Shown one piece after another: positions 63,034 through 64,000 of a stretch of DNA of 64,000 nt. Position numbers and translations under genes: made by a program. The notes below the pieces were generated by a model. The model was not told the DNA's origin and ran no database searches. It saw only the letters and a program-made list of their open reading frames with translations. The DNA is taken from contig NZ_QREG01000020.1 in the NCBI RefSeq assembly GCF_003386095.1, positions 2,492-66,491 on the forward strand. Direction: 5' to 3'. This stretch comes from Marinoscillum furvescens DSM 4134 (GTDB lineage Bacteria; Bacteroidota; Bacteroidia; Cytophagales; Cyclobacteriaceae). Position 1 is the first letter of the stretch. Every line of letters starts with the position of its first letter.

Positions 63034-64000
63034 ATGAAAAGACTTAAACTCCTAATGTTAACCTTATTACTAGGTTACGCGAGTACTTCCTGGTCACAGA
63101 CCCGAGTTACTGGGGTGATAACAGATGAAGCTAAGGCTCCTATTCCTGGAGTGAGCATACTTATTCAAGGCACGTCTAATGGTACAGTTACCGATATAGA
63201 CGGAAATTTTGCGCTCAATGTACCCAATCAAAATGCGGTTTTGGTAGTGAGTGCTATAGGTTACCATACGCAGGAAATAACAGTTGGTAACAACTCCGTG
63301 ATCAATGTCTCCATGAGTGAGGATGTAACCTCGCTAGACGAGGTAGTGGTCATTGGCTATGGTGAGGTAGAGAAAGAAGATGTTACAGGGGCGATTGCTT
63401 CCGTAGAGTCTAAGGACATTGTGCGGGCAAACCCTGTGCAAGCGGCAAAGGCCATTCAGGGTCAGGCTGCTGGGGTGATTGTGACCAAGCAAAACAGCCG
63501 CCCCGGAGCAGGATACAACATCAACATCCGAGGTTTGAGCTCGATCAACTATAGCAATGAGCCCCTTGTGGTAATCGATGGTATAATGGGCGGAGATATC
63601 AATGCGCTCAACCCGGCAGACATTGAATCGATGGACATCCTCAAGGATGCTTCTTCTACAGCTATTTATGGATCCAGAGGAGCCAATGGTGTGATCATCA
63701 TCACCACCAAGCGTGGTGCCACAGGCAAACCTGTAGTAAGCTATGATGGATATGTAGGCGTGAAAACCCCTGCCCACCTTCCAGACATGATGAACGCACA
63801 GCAGTTTTACAAGGCGAGTGTAACCGATCGAGAGCTAAACGGCTATCCGCAAACACGCTCGTTTACTACCACGGAACTTGACCTGGTAGAGTCAGGAAAA
63901 AGCACCGATTGGCTAGGCGAAATATCTGGACCAGCCTTGCAAACGAATCACTCGGTTTCAGTAGGTGGTGGCAGCGGCAGTACCAATTACCATTTTTCTG
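63034..64000 (+). CDS. susC: SusC/RagA-type TonB-dependent outer membrane receptor (3' end outside window)
   Basis: 322 residues are visible before the window ends. Signal peptide MKRLKLLMLTLLLGYASTSWSQ; an N-terminal carboxypeptidase-regulatory-like domain (VTGVITDEAKAPIPGVSI, GTVTDIDGNFAL); a TonB box-like DEVVVIGYG; and the plug domain (IRGLSSINYSNEPLVVIDGI, ILKDASSTAIYGSRGANGVIIITTKRG), which are all diagnostic of SusC. It imports oligosaccharides across the outer membrane together with a SusD lipoprotein, expected just downstream. It marks this region as a true PUL and its promoter shares an operator-like box with the DUF1080 operon. Confidence 0.95.
   Translation, partial: MKRLKLLMLTLLLGYASTSWSQTRVTGVITDEAKAPIPGVSILIQGTSNGTVTDIDGNFALNVPNQNAVLVVSAIGYHTQEITVGNNSVINVSMSEDVTSLDEVVVIGYGEVEKEDVTGAIASVESKDIVRANPVQAAKAIQGQAAGVIVTKQNSRPGAGYNINIRGLSSINYSNEPLVVIDGIMGGDINALNPADIESMDILKDASSTAIYGSRGANGVIIITTKRGATGKPVVSYDGYVGVKTPAHLPDMMNAQQFYKASVTDRELNGYPQTRSFTTTELDLVESGKSTDWLGEISGPALQTNHSVSVGGGSGSTNYHFS

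Overview
The window looks like a chromosome segment of a marine-type member of the Bacteroidota, probably Cytophagales-like. The evidence is a type B gliding/T9SS C-terminal domain on a giant surface protein, type A T9SS sorting domains on three secreted lyases, a SusC-type TonB-dependent receptor at the right edge, and promoter -7 boxes matching the Bacteroidota TAnnTTTG consensus. No rRNA, tRNA, CRISPR array or complete insertion sequence was recognised.

Layout. (1) 1-7634 is the 3' part of a giant surface adhesin: 12 Ig-like repeats, 8 repeats of a second Ig type, a long calcium-binding DxDxDG repeat region and a CHU_C-type sorting domain. (2) 7635-12640 is an accessory island, AT-rich over its coding part. 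It holds a three-gene operon (a PD-(D/E)XK nuclease-like protein plus two tandem small paralogs), an antitoxin/PIN-toxin pair, an orphan ORF, a long imperfect palindrome resembling an integron attC site, and REP-like hairpin repeats at its edges. (3) 12719-16852 is housekeeping: an M61 peptidase divergent from methionyl-tRNA synthetase. (4) 17098 to the right end is a large polysaccharide utilisation locus (PUL), almost entirely on the + strand.

The PUL encodes two heparinase II/III-like lyases, two multidomain alginate-lyase-superfamily proteins, a jelly-roll lyase, GH116, GH39, GH95, a GH43-like propeller and GH97. It also encodes one sulfatase, three paralogous right-handed beta-helix proteins of unassigned family, a PQQ-like propeller/HEAT/cytochrome c lipoprotein, a LamG-thioredoxin fusion, and a DUF1080 plus Tat-exported Gfo/Idh/MocA pair. 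Two large secreted proteins are unrecognised. SusC begins at 63034 and runs off the window; its SusD partner is presumably beyond.

How it fits together (inference). GH95, an F-type-lectin domain with an intact fucose-binding motif, several lyases and a sulfatase suggest a sulfated polysaccharide containing uronate and L-fucose (or L-galactose). T9SS-exported lyases with CBM6 and lectin tails would cut it outside the cell, SusC/D would import fragments, and periplasmic GHs, beta-helix proteins and the oxidoreductase/DUF1080 pair would finish the job. A 25-bp element, 22/25 identical, lies at nearly the same distance from a -7-like box upstream of both the DUF1080 operon and susC, suggesting a shared activator.

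The best candidates for undescribed biology are the three-gene nuclease operon with its attC-like boundary, and the triplicated beta-helix family.
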